Shown: positions 22,437 to 34,954 of the stretch, piece after piece
Layout: each line of letters opens with the position of its first letter
Position numbering within the stretch: position 1 is the first letter of the stretch
Source: Antedon mediterranea
Taxonomy: Eukaryota > Echinodermata > Crinoidea > Comatulida > Antedonidae
Length of the DNA: 64,000 bases
Direction: 5' to 3'
Assembly (NCBI RefSeq): GCF_964355755.1
Contig: NC_092672.1
Span: forward strand, 15,808,501-15,872,500
The notes under the pieces: generated by a model
What the model was told of the DNA's origin: nothing
The model's input: the letters and a program-made list of their open reading frames with translations, nothing else
The model's database searches: none
Translations under genes and position numbers: made by a program

Positions 22437-22964
22437 TGCAAGTGAGGGAATTTGGATAAAGTCATAGCATATGAGTTGGCAAGTACTGCCTGGGTGGAAT
22501 AGGAATAGGAATAAAAGTAATATAACAATAGAAGCAGCTTGTTGAAGGGTGGGTGGAGACTGAAAAAGAGTAGAAAACAAAGAAGGTAGCTTGGTAGAGA
22601 TATAAACAATTTTGGAATGGAACTAAAAAAAGCTAAAATGGTGGTTAATATTGAAACTTAAATTTTGGTAGTCAATGGAATAATTTTACCGATCTGGGAG
22701 TATGTTCCTAATGTAAAGTCCAAAAGGTTTTGTGGTTTTAAGTAGTAATTCCCAGTGGTTTTCTTTGTCTTTGCGAGTTTTATATATATATATAAAGCTC
22801 TGCTAACTTTTCTGGCTGTTTACTTTATCGTTTTGATTTAGCTTTTCGCTTTTTATTTTTGTATCTCCATTGAGATCCAGCCACTGATACCCACAGCATT
22901 GTCATTTTTTTCAGTAATTTGCCTTTGGATTTATATATATATATATATATATATACCACTTGCA

Positions 22965-23000
22965 CTGATGAAGGGCTAGTGTTGCCCGAAAGCTCTGCTA
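22965..23000 (+). ncRNA. Hammerhead-ribozyme-like motif
   Basis: Identical core to the copy at 23171, preceded by a long (TA)n tract and ACCACTTGCA. Confidence 0.4.
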
Positions 23001-23170
23001 ACTTTTCTGGCTGTTTACTTTATCGTTTTGATTTAGCTTTTTATTTTTGTATCTCCATTGAGATCCAGCCACTGATACCCGTGCAGCATTGTCATTTTTT
23101 TCAGTAATTTGCCTTTGGATTTATATATATATCACTTATATATATATATATCACTTATATATCACTTGCA

Positions 23171-23206
23171 CTGATGAAGGGCTAGTGTTGCCCGAAAGCT
23201 CTGCTA
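23171..23206 (+). ncRNA. Hammerhead-ribozyme-like motif
   Basis: The core elements are in order and 206 bp after the previous copy, so the motifs occur in tandem as in retrozyme-like or Penelope-like repeats. Confidence 0.4.
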
Positions 23207-23345
23207 ACTTTTCTGGCTGTTAACTTTATCGTTTTGATTTAGCTTTTCGCTTTCTATTTTTGTATCTCCATTGAGATCCAGCCACTGATACCCACAGCAT
23301 TGTCATTTTTTTCAGTAATTTGCTTTTGGATTTATATATATATAA

Positions 23346-23916
23346 AATATATAATAAAATTAAATAGATGGTATTTAAATAAAACGTTAGTAGGTTATGG
23401 TGGGCGGTAAATATTTGTACATATTATATATTAAGTGTAGTATTTCTGTCTCCATGCAGCAGTTAAGTATTGTTTACAGCATAGAAATATTATTCACTAG
23501 TCATAATTTCACCTATTCTCTCAAATTCTAAGTTAAAATCATCATCATAACCTTAGGGTATTACCGAGAGTTGATTCCATTGATATTTAATTCAATTCAA
23601 CTCAGTGTACGTTAATATTTATTATTTCAGACATTCAACCACCAAACATGAATAATATGTGGTTAAAATATCGTATACTTATCAATTATCAGCCCGTACA
23701 GGTTTTGTATACTAAAAAAAAATCTTCGAACACCGGCACCGTGTTGTCTTCCTATCCCAAGTTCACATGCCATGTGTAATTTTCGCGTGATTATCATGTC
23801 CATGTCATTAAACATACAAAATCCAGTAAATTCTCGAGGAGTTTGATATTGACTGTGTAATTTGCGTGTGTGGCATGCCACGTAACTTGCTTGAAGAAAT
23901 AAATCAACTAGGTGGG
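23346..23916. other. No gene seen
   Basis: AT-rich sequence between the hammerhead-like repeats and the CR1-like LINE; nothing recognised. Confidence 0.35.
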
Positions 23917-24230
23917 ATCAGTTGTATATTCCTTTTGATCCCCGTAATCTACTTATTGTTATTGAACGCCTTGAGAATTGCCTTAAAGACATCCATACCT
24001 GGCTTTCAACCAATCTCCTCAAATTAAATGATAATAAATCTGAATACATCTTTTTCTGTACTAATCATATTCGTACCAAAATAGCACCCCATTTTATTAC
24101 TATTGGCTCATCACTCATACATCCGTCTCAATTAGTTACTGATCTTGGTATAAAACTTGTCGAATCTCTAAACATGCAAGCACACATCAGTTATATTACT
24201 AAACCAGTAAACTTTTATCTTCGCAATATT
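23917..24230 (+). pseudogene. CR1-like LINE, 5' segment (post-FADD RT)
   Basis: The frame opens with DQLYIPFDP, matching the residues just after the catalytic ADD of CR1/L2-type RTs, then IHTWLSTNLLKLNDNKSEYI and LGIKL. The LINE is truncated at its catalytic site on the left. On the right it is cut by the foldback element at 24231; the reading frame continues at 27433. Confidence 0.8.
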
Positions 24231-27200
24231 TAGTCCAGGAGTATTAGACAAAAAAAGGGCCAAAGGTAGAAATAAATATGCTAAAGCTGAATTTTTCAGG
24301 ATAGGTCCCCAATGTTGTCTGGAACAACATACTAAAAGTCCCCGGGTTTCCCCGTTGTGCTTCAACCTGATTCGGCCATTTTTCAAAATGGCGGCCATCT
24401 TAACATTATTTACCATATTTTGACAACCAGTAGGTGTAAGTAAACAATTTTGGTGTCAAAATACTCAGAAGACCAATATTTATATTCGCTGTAATGGAGA
24501 AGTTTTTAAAAAAATGACCGGAAATGCCTGTTTTGACCTTTGACCATAAATTTGGATTATCTCAATATCTCATCAACGACTGGCCGTAGAGAGTTAGAAA
24601 TTGTCCCAAATTATTCAGAATGCCCAACTTTCTATTCACTCTAATGAAAGAAAAATACTAAATTCCTTTAGAAACCTTTTATTCTGACCTTTGAACTATT
24701 GACCTAAGCATATTTTAATTTTAAAGACATCTTGGTGATCGATAGGAGTACATAAGCGAAATTGGTGTCAAAATACTCAGAAGACCCATATTTATATTCA
24801 TTATAATGGAGAAGTTTTTTAAAAAATGACCGGAAATGCATGTTTTGAACTTTGACCCTAGATTTGGATTATCTCAATATCTCATCAACGACTGGCCGTA
24901 GAGACTTCAAAGTTGTCCCAAATTATTCGGAATGCCCAACTTTCTATTTACTTTAATGAAAGAAAAATACCAAAAACCTTTAGAAACCTTCTATTTTGAC
25001 CTTTGAACTATTGGCGTAGGCATATTTATTTTTGACATCTTGGTGATCGATAGGATACGAAATTGGTTTCAAAATTTATAACTTTGACCCTAAATTTTGG
25101 TTATCTCAATACCGCATCAACTGCTGGCCGTAGAGACTTCAAAATTGTCCTAAATTAAGCAGTGTGCCCAACTCTCTATTCACTGTAGTTAAAGAAAAAT
25201 ACTAAAAGCCTTTAGAAACCACCTATTTTGCCATTGGAACTATTGATCTGGCCAATACAGTATTTTATATCATAATTATATAGAAATCTTGGTGATCGAT
25301 AGGAATACATAAGCGAATTTGTTGTCAAAATATTCCAAAACACCCATGTTTTTTTACCTTTGACTTTAATCACTACATTATAATTTAATAATTTAAGTCC
25401 CAAATAGCATGATGGACATATCATACCATTCATCATGCCATGAGATGTCAAATTTATCTGAAACAGCCTAGAAAAAATGTCTGATGGACAAATAATAATA
25501 TTCATCAATATAGATATGAGGCCAAAATTTCAGGTATCAAAGGGTCACAATGTGTCATTTGACAAATCACCTAAATAATAAAATACAATATGAAACTCTT
25601 ACAAATCTATCAAGATGGATTATAAAGAAATTGTCACTGTAAAGTTGTTATGGTCTTCAACAGATTTTCATGCCCTTATTTTATTAACCAGTCCTGAAGT
25701 ATTTTCGATTTTTAGAGAATTTTGATTAGAAAAAAAACAGAGAAAAATGTTCACATCTTAAAGATAAATGCAATAATTCTTTTAATATTAAATTGCATCA
25801 TATCAGATAAGAATCGGAGGTATGACTAGAGCCTAAAATGAGACTTAGACTGAGACCTTGATAAATGGTTGGGTGGGTGAGCAGTTTTAGACAATTTAAA
25901 AAATGTTATATGATGAATTATGTACTTCAGACCTATATACACAAAGAAATGTAATAGTGCAGCTCAATTGAAAAAAAAAAAACAATTTTACCAATAAGTG
26001 GTGTCAAATCAACCAGTAGTGGTCTCTGCTATATATTAAATGGCACTGCCGAAGAGGAAACATTTCAGAATTGGTGTAGCTCCAAAGTTTAAACATGGAC
26101 ATTAGCCATATAGAGAAGGCGTGGCATTTTTGGAGGACTAATTTCTAACCTTAATATTTCAAGAATAAATAAATAATAAAATTTGTTTGGTTACTACTGA
26201 ATAAAAGAAGTGAAAACAGGCTAAAGCCCAAACAGACAGTAAAATGTATCATATATATATATAGTTTAAAATTGGGATTTGGTTTGTCTGTTTAGCATCT
26301 GAGCAATTTGGAATGAATTTTACCTCTCATGGCAATGGCCATACTGATGAATTGTTAGATTCTGTCTATCTTTATGTCAACTTAAATTTAACTTTTTGCA
26401 TCTAAGCCCTCCCTCTGGAGAGCACGGGCTATTGTCGGTTTATACAGGTAAGCTAGACACGAAATAGACTAATTCTCTTTAAAATGTAATGATTAAGGTC
26501 AAAGGTCAAAACACTTTCAATCGCATTTAGTACATTATTTCTATAAGAGTAAACAGAAACATGGGTGTTTTGGAGTATTTTGACACCAAATTCCCTTATG
26601 TATTCCTATCGATCACCAAGATTTCTATACAATTTTGGTATAAAATATGACCAGATCAAGGGTTCAACGGTCAAAATAGAAGGTTTCTAAAGGAATTTGG
26701 TATTTTTCTTTCATTAAAGTGAATAGAAAGTTGGGCATTCCGAATAATTTGAGAAAACTTTGAAGTCTCTACGGCCAGTAATTGATGAGATATTGAGATA
26801 ATCCAAATTTAGGGTCAAAGTTCAAAAGATGCATTTCCGGTCATTTTTTAAAAAACTTTTCCATTATAATGAATATAAATATGGGTCTTCTAAGTATTTT
26901 GACAACAATTTCACCTGTGTACTCCTATCGATCACCAAGATGTCTATAAAATTAAAATATGTCTAGGTCAATAGTTCAAAGGTCAAAATAGAAGGTTTCT
27001 AAAGGAATTTGGTATTTTTCTTTCATTAAAGTGAATAGAAAGTTGGGCATTATGAATAATTTGGGACAACTTTGAAGTCTCTACGGCCAGTCGTTGATGA
27101 GATATTGAGATAATCCAAATTTAGGGTCAAAGGTCAAAACAGGCATTTCTGACCATTTTTTGTTAAACTTTTTCATTACAGTGAATATAAATATGGGTCT

Positions 27201-27429
27201 TCTGAGTATTTTGACACCAAGATTGTTTACTTACACCTACTGGTTGTCAGCATATAGTAAATAATTTTAAGATGGCCGCCATTTTGAAAAATGGCCCAAT
27301 CGGGTTAAAGCACAACGGGGAAACCCGGGGACTTTTAGTATGTTGTTTCAGAAAACATTAGGGACCTATCCTGAAAAATTCAGCTTTAGCATATTTATTT
27401 CTACCTCAAAGTCTAATACTCCTGGACTA
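24231..27429. mobile_element. Foldback element 1 (3.2 kb) inserted in the LINE
   Basis: Ends are perfect inverted repeats: TAGTCCAGGAGTATTAGAC on the left and its reverse complement on the right. Arms (24231-25382 and 26484-27429) are long inverted repeats built of roughly 305-bp internal units containing GATTATCTCAATATCTCATC, CTTGGTGATCGATAGGA and AATGCCCAACTTTCTATTCA. A spacer of about 1.1 kb lies between them. ATT flanks both ends (24228-24230 and 27430-27432) as a likely 3-bp duplication; removing the insert restores the LINE frame exactly. No transposase ORF is present. Confidence 0.85.
25383..26483. other. Central spacer of foldback element 1
   Basis: AT-rich, with no ORF of note and no further repeat recognised apart from a short (TA)n tract near 26253. 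Confidence 0.5.
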
Positions 27430-27432
27430 ATT

Positions 27433-28022
27433 GCACACATTTGACGTTTTCTTTTGATATGCTCCACATCCTCTATCATTCATGGTTTTATCTCCTCTCG
27501 TCTTGATTATTGCAATTCTCTGTTCTATGCCCTTCCGAATTTTCAAATTAATCGTCTTCAACGACTACAGAACTCGGCTGCTCGTATCATTACGTTCACT
27601 AACCGTCGCTCTCACATTTCACATGTTCTTCGAGAACTTCACTGGCTCCCCATTGACAATCGAATCAAATTTAAAATCTTGCTCCTTACTTTTAAAGCAC
27701 TTCTTTTCAACCAACCTGTTTACATCCGTCAATTAATCACCTTTTATGTTCCTGGACGGATTCTTAGATCATCTGATGATTTTTTACTCTCTGTTCCACG
27801 CATAGCCACTAAAACCTTTGGTCATAGATCGTTTTCTTTTGCAGCACCCACACTCTGGAATTCACTCCCCCCACAAATTAAACACTGCTCTTCTGTTGCC
27901 TTATTTAAAAAATTGCTCAAAACTCATTTTTTCAACCACTAACATGCCCAGCGCCTCTGATTTTGTACCTCGGTCTTTGAATTGACGCTTTATAAATTTT
28001 GATGTAATAATAATAATAATAT
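27433..28022 (+). pseudogene. CR1-like LINE, 3' segment
   Basis: Continues the LINE after the foldback insert. The frame holds HGFISSRLDYCNSLFYALP, LRELHWLPI, FKILLLTFKAL and a final FGHRSFSFAAPTLWNSLP, the conserved C-terminal order of CR1/Jockey-type proteins, with a stop at 27940-27942. An in-frame TGA (27442-27444) lies before the first ATG of the segment. The 3' end finishes in a (TAA)n tail near 28003-28022. The copy is dead: 5'-truncated, with a stop and a large insertion. Confidence 0.85.
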
Positions 28023-28410
28023 TTATAACTATGCATACATAGCGCCCTCATTTGTTATTCGCCCTCTATAGATGCGACAAACGACTTTATGCGATTGGTC
28101 AATACTTACAGTAGTAACCTGGTACGAGCGGTCATACGGTGATGATTCGGTTCGAAGAACACAAATTATTATTTATTCGGCCTACCTAATACTAATAGGC
28201 TATAATATTATTATTATTATTAATGTAGGCTTATTGATGGAACTTCGGTTAATTTACAAAACCTAGGCCTAAGTGAATATTTTATTGCCAAGGAATCATT
28301 AATTAATAATTATCTGTATATTATTCTTCGCAAGGTAAGGTGAACTAACTAAGCAGGCTTATTTACAAGGAGGACTAGCTACCCGATCCAGCAGATATTC
28401 TACTTATCTT

Positions 28411-28440
28411 ATATCTGTTATATTATAATATAACAGATAT
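28411..28440. repeat. Perfect 30-bp palindrome
   Basis: ATATCTGTTATATTA is followed immediately by its exact reverse complement, with no loop. Confidence 0.9.
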
Positions 28441-28448
28441 CGCCTTTT

Positions 28449-28556
28449 ATACCCTCGGGAATTATATTTTGCTTTTGTGAATATGTATTTCCCTCAGCTA
28501 GCACTCTGGAAATATATATATTTTCTTGAGCAAAATATCATTCCCTCGAGGATGTC
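28449..28556. mobile_element. Small inverted-repeat element (about 108 bp)
   Basis: CCCTCGGGAATTATATTTTG at the left pairs with CAAAATATCATTCCCTCGAGG at the right. Such short hairpin elements resemble very small MITEs. Confidence 0.4.
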
Positions 28557-30132
28557 AAATCTCGCCTCTAAACAGGCAATATATTAGTGCTAAAAAAATG
28601 TTAGTTTCTCAATAACGGGCAATTTTTATTCAAATTAAATTATTGGTATAATGCCATTGTAACTCAATCAAAGATGAGCTTTCTGATTATTTTATTGGTG
28701 AACGTGGAACATTTTATTTCGCACATGATCTCTCTGGACTGACCCAGGGGCGGATTCAAAGGTGGGTGGGGATTGGCGCAGCTACACAGCTGTGTGTAAC
28801 TATCGACTTAACCACCACATTTAATTGTCGTAAATGTTGGAAATTACTCCAGTATATAGGCTATACGGTACACATTGAACGTTCTTGGGGTAAATTTCAG
28901 ATCAAACAGCATAATTAACTAAGTGTAGACCATTTTCACTCGGGAGAAATTATACGATATTATCGCAATGGTCAATGTTTATTGTAATACTTTAATATAC
29001 CATTTTCGGAACATTTGTTTTTACATCTCATGTACCACTGTGTACGCACGCAACAGTGTTTGTGTTCATTGTACGAACACACAAGCTGTAACTATCGTAC
29101 AATTTCATTTGCAGGTGGTGTAATCTTATAATTAATTATAACTAATTTAAAAGTCACTTTAACAACTTTGCTGGTGATTTAAATATGTGGAAGGTACGCT
29201 AGATAGAAATGTACCAAAGAAATTTAATAAGCTTGTTACCAACATAGCTATACGGTAGTCGAAAACAATAGTAGTGTGCTGAAGCAGCAATCTTTTCCGC
29301 AACGCAAAGCAGAACCGCTACTACTGTGTATGGCCTACCTTACAATTAGCCTAGTTTAGTAATTAATAAAAGGTGAGAGTATAATTCGCCCTACAAATGT
29401 CGCCAGGTGGGTAAATTATTGTGAAATAAATATTTTACCTTACTAATTTAAGGCGCCTATGGACTGGATATTGAGCACTCATTACAACAAATCTCAAAGG
29501 GGGCGTTTATTAGTGGCGGGTGTTTATTAGAAATAATATGGTATGTTGTTTATGCGTGATTTAAAGAAATCACATTTTCACAACAAGCTACTGTATCACA
29601 ATTAAACCAATAGGCCTACTAAAGCAAACTCAATTTAAGGCTCGGCATGAGTGTGGGCCATGATCACGATATATTGGGCAAGTTAGACAAGGCTAGTGAG
29701 TAGGCGTAGCATTTTTGACAAATCTTTTCGCATAACTCAAAATATTTATGCCAGTCCCATTAGATTTGACTTGGGCAGAGTTGACTATAATTATACATTT
29801 CATAAAATATTTGTAAATTAAAAAGAAATGTTCTTTTATTATTGTTATTTTGTTTTGAACTAAATGTTAACTACAGTAATTGAATTGAATTGTTTTTCAT
29901 TTCCTGCAGATATGAAAAAGTCTTTAAATTTACACATACGGTACCTGGTTTTATGACAAGAATATTATGTGAAAAGTATTAGCAATGGATGTCTTATCCA
30001 ATTGCAAAATACTGTACTGTATGTTTATTAATTTTAAAATTGAATAATACAGAAATTATTATTGTAAATATATTATTTTTGAAGAATAAATTGGTCTATG
30101 CAATCAATTTGTTCATCCTCTTCTTTCTGCAA

Positions 30133-30270
30133 TGCAGCATATTGCATTCTGTACCTAAAAAAAACAAACAATTATTACAATTAAGTCAGGGAGGTTTTAA
30201 CCTACAATTTCTATCATTATCTATTGACAATCAGTTCTATGAGCTTGAATCAATGGAACTAAATCTTTCA
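30133..30270 (+). other. Possible isolated coding exon
   Basis: A pyrimidine tract and TGCAATGCAG acceptor (about 30127-30136) precede an open frame that reads SQGGFNLQFLSLSIDNQFYE and continues as LESMELNLSLG, then a weak GTTGGT donor. The peptide is not low-complexity, unlike neighbouring ORFs, but no family is recognised. Confidence 0.2.
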
Positions 30271-30869
30271 CTGGGGTTGGTTACCTTTGCTATTTAAAAT
30301 CAGAAGGGGGGGGGGGGGGATGATTGCTGGGGCTATAGGTATTAAAAAAAATATTCATATCACCTTAGTCAAAATATGTTGAACAAATTAAGTAGGTCAA
30401 GTGTTATAACGTTCGTAACAGCTAGTTACTTATTCGCCGTAGAGGGCATAGATGCAAAAATGTTTGTTGAACTAGGGTGGCATATGGTGAAGTAGGTAAT
30501 CAATTCATCCATCCATGCATAAAATTTTATTGAACTTTGACCGGAAGAAGTAGCGGAGGTCAAGAGTAACATGTTGATACAATAACAACTCAATTAGACA
30601 AAAAATGCTATTGAGAGTGAGTATTTACACAAATTTGTCATGTATTTTTAACAGATAGCCCTTGTGATTATCAAAGATCATCATCATCATCTTCTTTTTA
30701 GTTATCCGCACTCAGCGCAGAGAGCATGAAAATCATGTTTTTTTCTCTTGAATTTTAATTCATTTCAAATTAAAATCACGTCATATGAATACGTTGATTT
30801 AGACCATTTCCGTGCGTTTTAGTTGCAAACAAAATATCGTCAAAATTATGCGTATTTTTAACCTATTAT

Positions 30870-31116
30870 GAAAGGTGAGTCCCGTGTTCATTCTGAACAT
30901 AGGGGAATGAGCTGTTAGGAGCTTATTGTACTAAGCCTCGGCATTATGTGGTAGGGTGGCCAGTTCTTTTCCACACCGCCTTTTTCTTCCCTAGTATTGT
31001 CAACTACCGGTAGGTACTCATTTACAGCTGAGTGGACTGGGAGTTGTCGGGAATTGAACCCGCGTCTATCTGTATGACAGTCAAGTGTCCTAACCACTTG
31101 GCTATCCAACTCCAAC
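30870..31116 (-). mobile_element. tRNA-derived SINE, first copy
   Basis: Its 5' end is a tRNA-like head (31040-31113): acceptor GGAGTTG/CAACTCC pairs perfectly, box A is ATAGCCAAGTGGTTAGG, box B is GGTTCAATTCC and the anticodon loop CTGTCAT carries GTC (Asp), although the anticodon stem is poor. A non-tRNA body follows. CCTATTAT flanks both sides (30862-30869 and 31117-31124) as the target duplication within the Helitron-like copy. Confidence 0.75.
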
Positions 31117-31441
31117 CCTATTATAGTGACCCCCAATTTTTTATTTCATATGTAAGCAGATATGTTAGAGATATGAATTCATACAGAATCTTTATCTCTC
31201 GAATGTTGTGACGTCATTGTATGCCACACGAATGTAAAATATAAGATTTTTGTATCTTTCATCTTCTTTTTAGTTATCCGCACTCAGCGCAGAGAGCATG
31301 AAAATCATGTTTTTTTCTCTTGAATTTTAATTCATTTCAAATTAAAATCACGTCATATGAATACGTTGATTTAGACCATTTCCGTGCGTTTTAGTTGCAA
31401 ACAAAATATCGTCAAAATTATGCGTATTTTTAACCTATTAT

Positions 31442-31688
31442 GAAAGGTGAGTCCCGTGTTCATTCTGAACATAGGGGAATGAGCTGTTAGGAGCTTATTG
31501 TACTAAGCCTCGGCATTATGTGGTAGGGTGGCCAGTTCTTTTCCACACCGCCTTTTTCTTCCCTAGTATTGTCAACTACCGGTAGGTACTCATTTACAGC
31601 TGAGTGGACTGGGAGTTGTCGGGAATTGAACCCGCGTCTATCTGTATGACAGTCAAGTGTCCTAACCACTTGGCTATCCAACTCCAAC
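31442..31688 (-). mobile_element. tRNA-derived SINE, second copy (by duplication)
   Basis: Identical to the first copy, displaced by exactly 572 bp. It arose by duplication of the host segment, not by a second insertion. Confidence 0.75.
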
Positions 31689-34600
31689 CCTATTATAGTG
31701 ACCCCCAATTTTTTATTTCATATGTAAGCAGATATGTTAGAGATATGAATTCATACAGAATCTTTATCTCTCGAATGTTGTGACGTCATTGTATGCCACA
31801 CGAATGTAAAATATAAGATTTTTGTATCTTTCGTCATAGTTCATCACATTTAATAAAGCGCATCTCCACTTATCCGTTTTCCATTTTCACCCCGATTTTG
31901 ATATTGTCTAGGTCAATCAACTATCTTTCGCATAAGTTAAAAATATTTAAATTTTTATGAAGTCATCATGTCTAAAAAATATAAATAAAGTGGATCACTT
32001 ATTTTCATCTTTACAGTAAATTTCAATCTGTTATAGCTCGTCAGAATAAATAGTGATAATCATGATTAAAACATTTTCTGGAAGCTATTGGATTGTAGAT
32101 ACAAATTCATGTGAAAATTTTGCCAATCGGATGTTGTGACGTCATCATATGGCCAGTTGAATAAAAAAAATTGTATTTTCATCCTTTGCGTCATAGTTCA
32201 CCACATTTGAAAGAGCGCACATCTGTATTTTACGTATTCAAATTTCTTCTACACGATAATATGTTGTTGCTGAGATAATTTCCTCCGAAATTGCTATCTT
32301 AGTGTTTCATTTTGATACCGTCGCCATGTTAAAAATAGGAATAAATGGCGGGTACAGTAATTTCACCTATTCTACACTGTATGTAATATGTATACAGATT
32401 ATACTGTTACTGTATATACTATATGACACAAAATTGACAGAATTCAGCACTAACAACATATTTTATTCAGTTCAGGTCCTAATGCTATAATCTTTTTCTG
32501 TGTGCAATATTCCAACGTATATGCACGTAGCGTTTGTGGTGCGGATAACTACAGTAACTCGTCAAAGTGACGAGTTCAAACCTAGTTCTTCTTTCTTTCC
32601 CCAAATTTGGTGTCACGTGTATCTCTAATTCTTGACAACATAACATCTTATAACTTTGTCAAAATAATGACCTCTAACTGTAGATTTAGAAACTTTGTTA
32701 TATGACGCGAGAGTCGCTCAGAGTAAGTTTTTATGAAATTTTATGGTTGATCATATTCTAAAAAAAAATTAATTTTTCAATGAAGCTTTACGAAAGTGTA
32801 TTTCATAATATCGAGAAACTTTTGACATGATAAAAATAGCATGCTACGCTAACAATTACGCGAGTACGTGTATTTAAAATTTAAAAATCAATTTCATGTT
32901 AATTTCGGACCATTTTGAGAATTGTCAAAATTGTATGCGTTTTGCGCATGCACAGCTCGTACAAAAATAGGTTTTTGCAATTGATTTTTGTTTTGCACAC
33001 CTTTTGTAGTAGATTTCATTTATTTTGATAAACTTTAATTGCAAAATAACGACGCATGTGGGTGTTTCCATAAATTAAGGGGCCAGTGGGTATTTTAGTA
33101 TTGGTGATAGTTAGTTTGCTGTTTACTCTAAATTGGTAATAGTTATTTAAAAAATGATTTTATCATATGATAGAACAATAATATGGGTTAATACTATTAC
33201 ATGTTGGAAAAAAAAAATTGCAAAAAAAAACGATTTAAAAAAAAAATATATCGTGGTGTCTAGCTCATTTTATTAAAATATGTGTGACATTTAAATACAC
33301 TGACATATCAGAGTTTAAAAAATATACTACAGCAATAGTTATTTTGTATTTATTTATCATCACAATAGAGTACAAAGCAACGTTAAATATAAGCTAATTA
33401 CAATTTCCCACGATTTTTTGTTTTCCACACAACGGTCCGCGACGTCCAGCATCACAACGTAACATTTCGTGTCTCACTTTGTTACGTTGTTAGTACGATC
33501 TTTATTAGTGAACAGACACAAGAAGTACCACTATAATGACGAAAATCGAATTACATTCACTACAACAGATCACTGAAATTTACCTTACACAATGTTCTAC
33601 AAAATGGCGATTTTATTTAGTCAGTTACATACGAAAAACTATTTTTTTAGAACATTTCGTGTCTCGTACATTCGTTACGTAGTTATTCATAGACCATCGG
33701 TGGTGAACGCCGCGAGAGCTATTTCTGAAGTTGAAGGTCACGTGATTCAAGAAGCAGGCGAACTAAAGTCTCGGCGAAAAAATCATCGCTAGGATCCGCG
33801 CTAATTTCAAGTTACAGCGGTAGAGACTTTTCGTGTCCCTCTGTTACGTTGTTTCAACTGTTACGTTGTAAATAACTTCTACGCGCTTCATTGCATGTAA
33901 GTTTTGTGTATTTTTATTTTGTTAGTTTTTAGAATTTAGAAAATAGTGGGTTATAATGAAAAATACAAGAAAATTAAACGCCAAAACTATCTTCGTACTC
34001 TACGTCAACATCATAGTCAAAAACTGGGTGTCGTATACACAATGAGACACGGTTACGTTGGTAGTTTGTTGATACTATATAGTTGATATTTGTTTTAATG
34101 TGGTAGGAATGTTGTTTATCTCATAGCAGCTTCATAATGTATACCCAATGAACAGATATGTCTATAATTGATTAATATTTAACAAATTAATGAGCAAAAT
34201 TGCAAAACATTTTCCACTAGGCAGGTTACAGCGTAACATCGTAGAAGATACGCCGTGTCTTGTTACGTAGTGTACTAGACCTTATACTGGTGTAGTATTT
34301 TGCAAATAATTAGCAATTAGTTACCATAAAATCTTTAAATTTTACATTATGTGTTTGCTATTTGGTTATTGCTTCTATATGACACAGAAAAATAAAAAGT
34401 TATTTAATTATTGTCACAAGAAATAGTGATAAAAGTCCATAGTTTACAACCACTTTCAGAATAAAAACAAATTCGTCGTTTTTGACTATTCTATTTGTTA
34501 CAGTAGGAAAAAAAAGAATTGTATTTGGTTCATTTCAGTTATAATAAAAAACATATTACACAAAATAATGTGTAATATTAGTACATAATTTTGTTTATTT

Positions 34601-34954
34601 ATTTAACGTTGCTATTCGACAAGATAAAATATGAATTAAATGTTTACTATAATATACATTTAAAATACCCTCCACTATAGTGAGCGAGTCCAAGCAACTT
34701 GGTTGTCGCGTATGCGCGCCTATCATATTTGGGCGATTTCACTTGATGTGTAGGGAATATTTAACTTGTTTCAATTACAATCTACGGAAGATATACTAAG
34801 GTTTTATAAATTTAATAATAATTAATAACTTTATTTAAATTGATAAAAACAATTGTAATATAAACGCAAGGCTGTGGATAACAATTTATTATGAACGAAA
34901 TCAAATCAAAACAACAAAGAACAATAGGTTCTCCTAATAGTAATAGGATAGTAT

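Larger units (their letters stand above)
22280..23345. repeat. Hammerhead-like repeat units, inverted and tandem
   Basis: A roughly 200-bp unit (CACTGATGAAGGGCTAGTGT ... GATCCAGCCACTGATACCC ... CAGTAATTTGCCTTTGGAT, then (TA)n) occurs once on the minus strand (22280-22440), then, after a spacer, three times on the plus strand (from about 22795, 22950 and 23155; the first is partial). Part of the reversed unit is also at 18036-18150. The layout resembles inverted pseudo-LTRs of a non-autonomous Penelope-like element. Confidence 0.6.
28023..30697. other. Largely unique region, no confirmed gene
   Basis: Contains a 30-bp palindrome (28411-28440), a small inverted-repeat element (28449-28556), a G13-14 run near 30307 and a possible exon (30133-30270). 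No Helitron-like sequence. It may be intronic or intergenic host DNA. Confidence 0.4.
30690..31833. repeat. 572-bp exact tandem duplication
   Basis: The segments 30690-31261 and 31262-31833 read identically as far as could be compared by eye, including the SINE and its flanks. Identity implies a very recent event, or an assembly artefact. Confidence 0.85.
30698..32585 (+). mobile_element. Helitron-like element, copy 4, with internal duplication
   Basis: Starts at TTAGTTATCCGC and ends in the perfect AACTCGTCA/TGACGAGTT hairpin (32556-32576) with CTAG at 32582-32585 followed by T. It contains the exact 572-bp tandem duplication and two identical SINE insertions. Confidence 0.65.

Noticed and set aside
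30915-31708. Two identical 73-codon minus-strand ORFs
   Set aside because: They lie over a tRNA-derived SINE duplicated by the 572-bp repeat; no protein signal.
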